DNA from: Flavobacterium acetivorans | GTDB lineage: Bacteria; Bacteroidota; Bacteroidia; Flavobacteriales; Flavobacteriaceae | Length of the DNA stretch: 64,000 nt | Reading direction: 5' to 3' | Assembly: GCF_020911885.1 (NCBI RefSeq) | Contig: NZ_CP087132.1 | Coordinates: 186,001 to 250,000 of the forward strand | Shown: positions 63,805 through 64,000 of the stretch, piece by piece | Position numbering within the stretch: position 1 is the first letter of the stretch | Layout of the letters: every line of letters begins with the position of its first letter | Notes under the pieces: model-generated | What the model saw: the letters and a program-made list of their open reading frames with translations, nothing else | Database searches by the model: none | What the model was told of the DNA's origin: nothing | Program-made: the position numbers and the translations under genes

Positions 63805-64000
63805 ATGATACATTTAACCTCTTTATTTCTTCTTTTACTTTCGCCATTGCTATTCCAGTTATTCTTTGGAATCAAAGCGATTAAGTGCTCAATTTCTTTA
63901 AGTTTTTGGCAAGTAAGTTCAATAAGTCTACTTGGACATGTATTTTTTGCAATTTTGAACCTTTATCTAATGAGTGAATCATTAAGACATGCCACTCATA
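63805..64000 (+). CDS. Hypothetical membrane protein (3' partial)
   Basis: An ATG at 63805 opens a frame that runs off the window with no stop (65 codons seen). The visible part has two hydrophobic segments, a Leu/Phe-rich one at about 5-23 and a second at about 40-56. No family recognised. A stretch of AT-rich spacer precedes it and no clear -7 box was seen. Confidence 0.5.
   Translation, partial: MIHLTSLFLLLLSPLLFQLFFGIKAIKCSISLSFWQVSSISLLGHVFFAILNLYLMSESLRHATH

Overview
The window looks like chromosomal DNA from a Bacteroidota member, most likely a Flavobacterium or close relative. It is AT-rich. Many genes carry the Bacteroidota-type promoter element TAnnTTTG about 18-27 bases ahead of the start codon. 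Family signatures agree: a type IX secretion C-terminal sorting domain, TonB-dependent receptors with an N-terminal carboxypeptidase-like domain, GIN/DUF2807 proteins beside a PspC protein, a WbqC-family protein, and the soj-parB-DUF5683-dapB-lepB order. No rRNA, CRISPR array, prophage or insertion sequence was seen. One tRNA (Pro, anticodon TGG) was found.

Layout. 1-3777 is the 3' part of a large secreted adhesin-like protein. 3.9-5.4 kb holds a tiny Cys/Lys-rich secreted protein, a DUF4442 protein and a DUF4870 membrane protein. 5.5-9.4 kb is an envelope-stress-like module (PadR regulator, PspC membrane protein, two GIN-domain proteins). 9.4-16.3 kb carries trxB, tRNA-Pro, parA-parB, a DUF5683 protein, dapB, lepB and a WbqC-like gene. 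16.3-22.6 kb is mostly minus strand: mutL, two rhomboid proteases and an EEP-family hydrolase, then ribH and a TPR protein. 22.8-30.0 kb is a plus-strand run: recF, a rhodanese-thioredoxin lipoprotein, DUF2461, a GT4 glycosyltransferase, murB, a PaiB-like protein, and a GT2 glycosyltransferase overlapping an ECF sigma factor. 30-35.4 kb has a phosphodiesterase lipoprotein, an Oar-like TonB-dependent receptor and a TonB protein. 35.4-43.4 kb has lipA, a type I GAPDH, a TPR hybrid histidine kinase, purine nucleoside phosphorylase, lpxK, a Nif3-like protein and a coiled-coil protein. 43.4-51.2 kb has an alpha/beta hydrolase, rluF, corA, DUF1801, folD, ffh and argS. 51.5-62.2 kb has a second TonB-dependent receptor, fabH, an S9 peptidase, an orphan ABC ATPase, an OmpA lipoprotein, a lipocalin-like lipoprotein and htpG. 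62.2-64 kb is different: repeat-rich, with an unknown lipoprotein, a small GIY-YIG nuclease between two near-identical 46-base repeats, and the start of a membrane protein.

Most of the window is core metabolism and envelope biology: lipid A (lpxK), fatty acids (fabH), peptidoglycan (murB), lysine/DAP (dapB), lipoate (lipA), folate (folD), riboflavin (ribH), secretion (lepB, ffh) and iron/nutrient uptake (receptors, TonB). The least ordinary parts are the GIY-YIG gene with its palindromic repeats at the right end, and a dispersed family of low-complexity intergenic repeats that often sits directly against start codons and can fold into hairpins. Other points of note are a MutL and a zinc-ribbon-family protein that have each lost hallmark residues.
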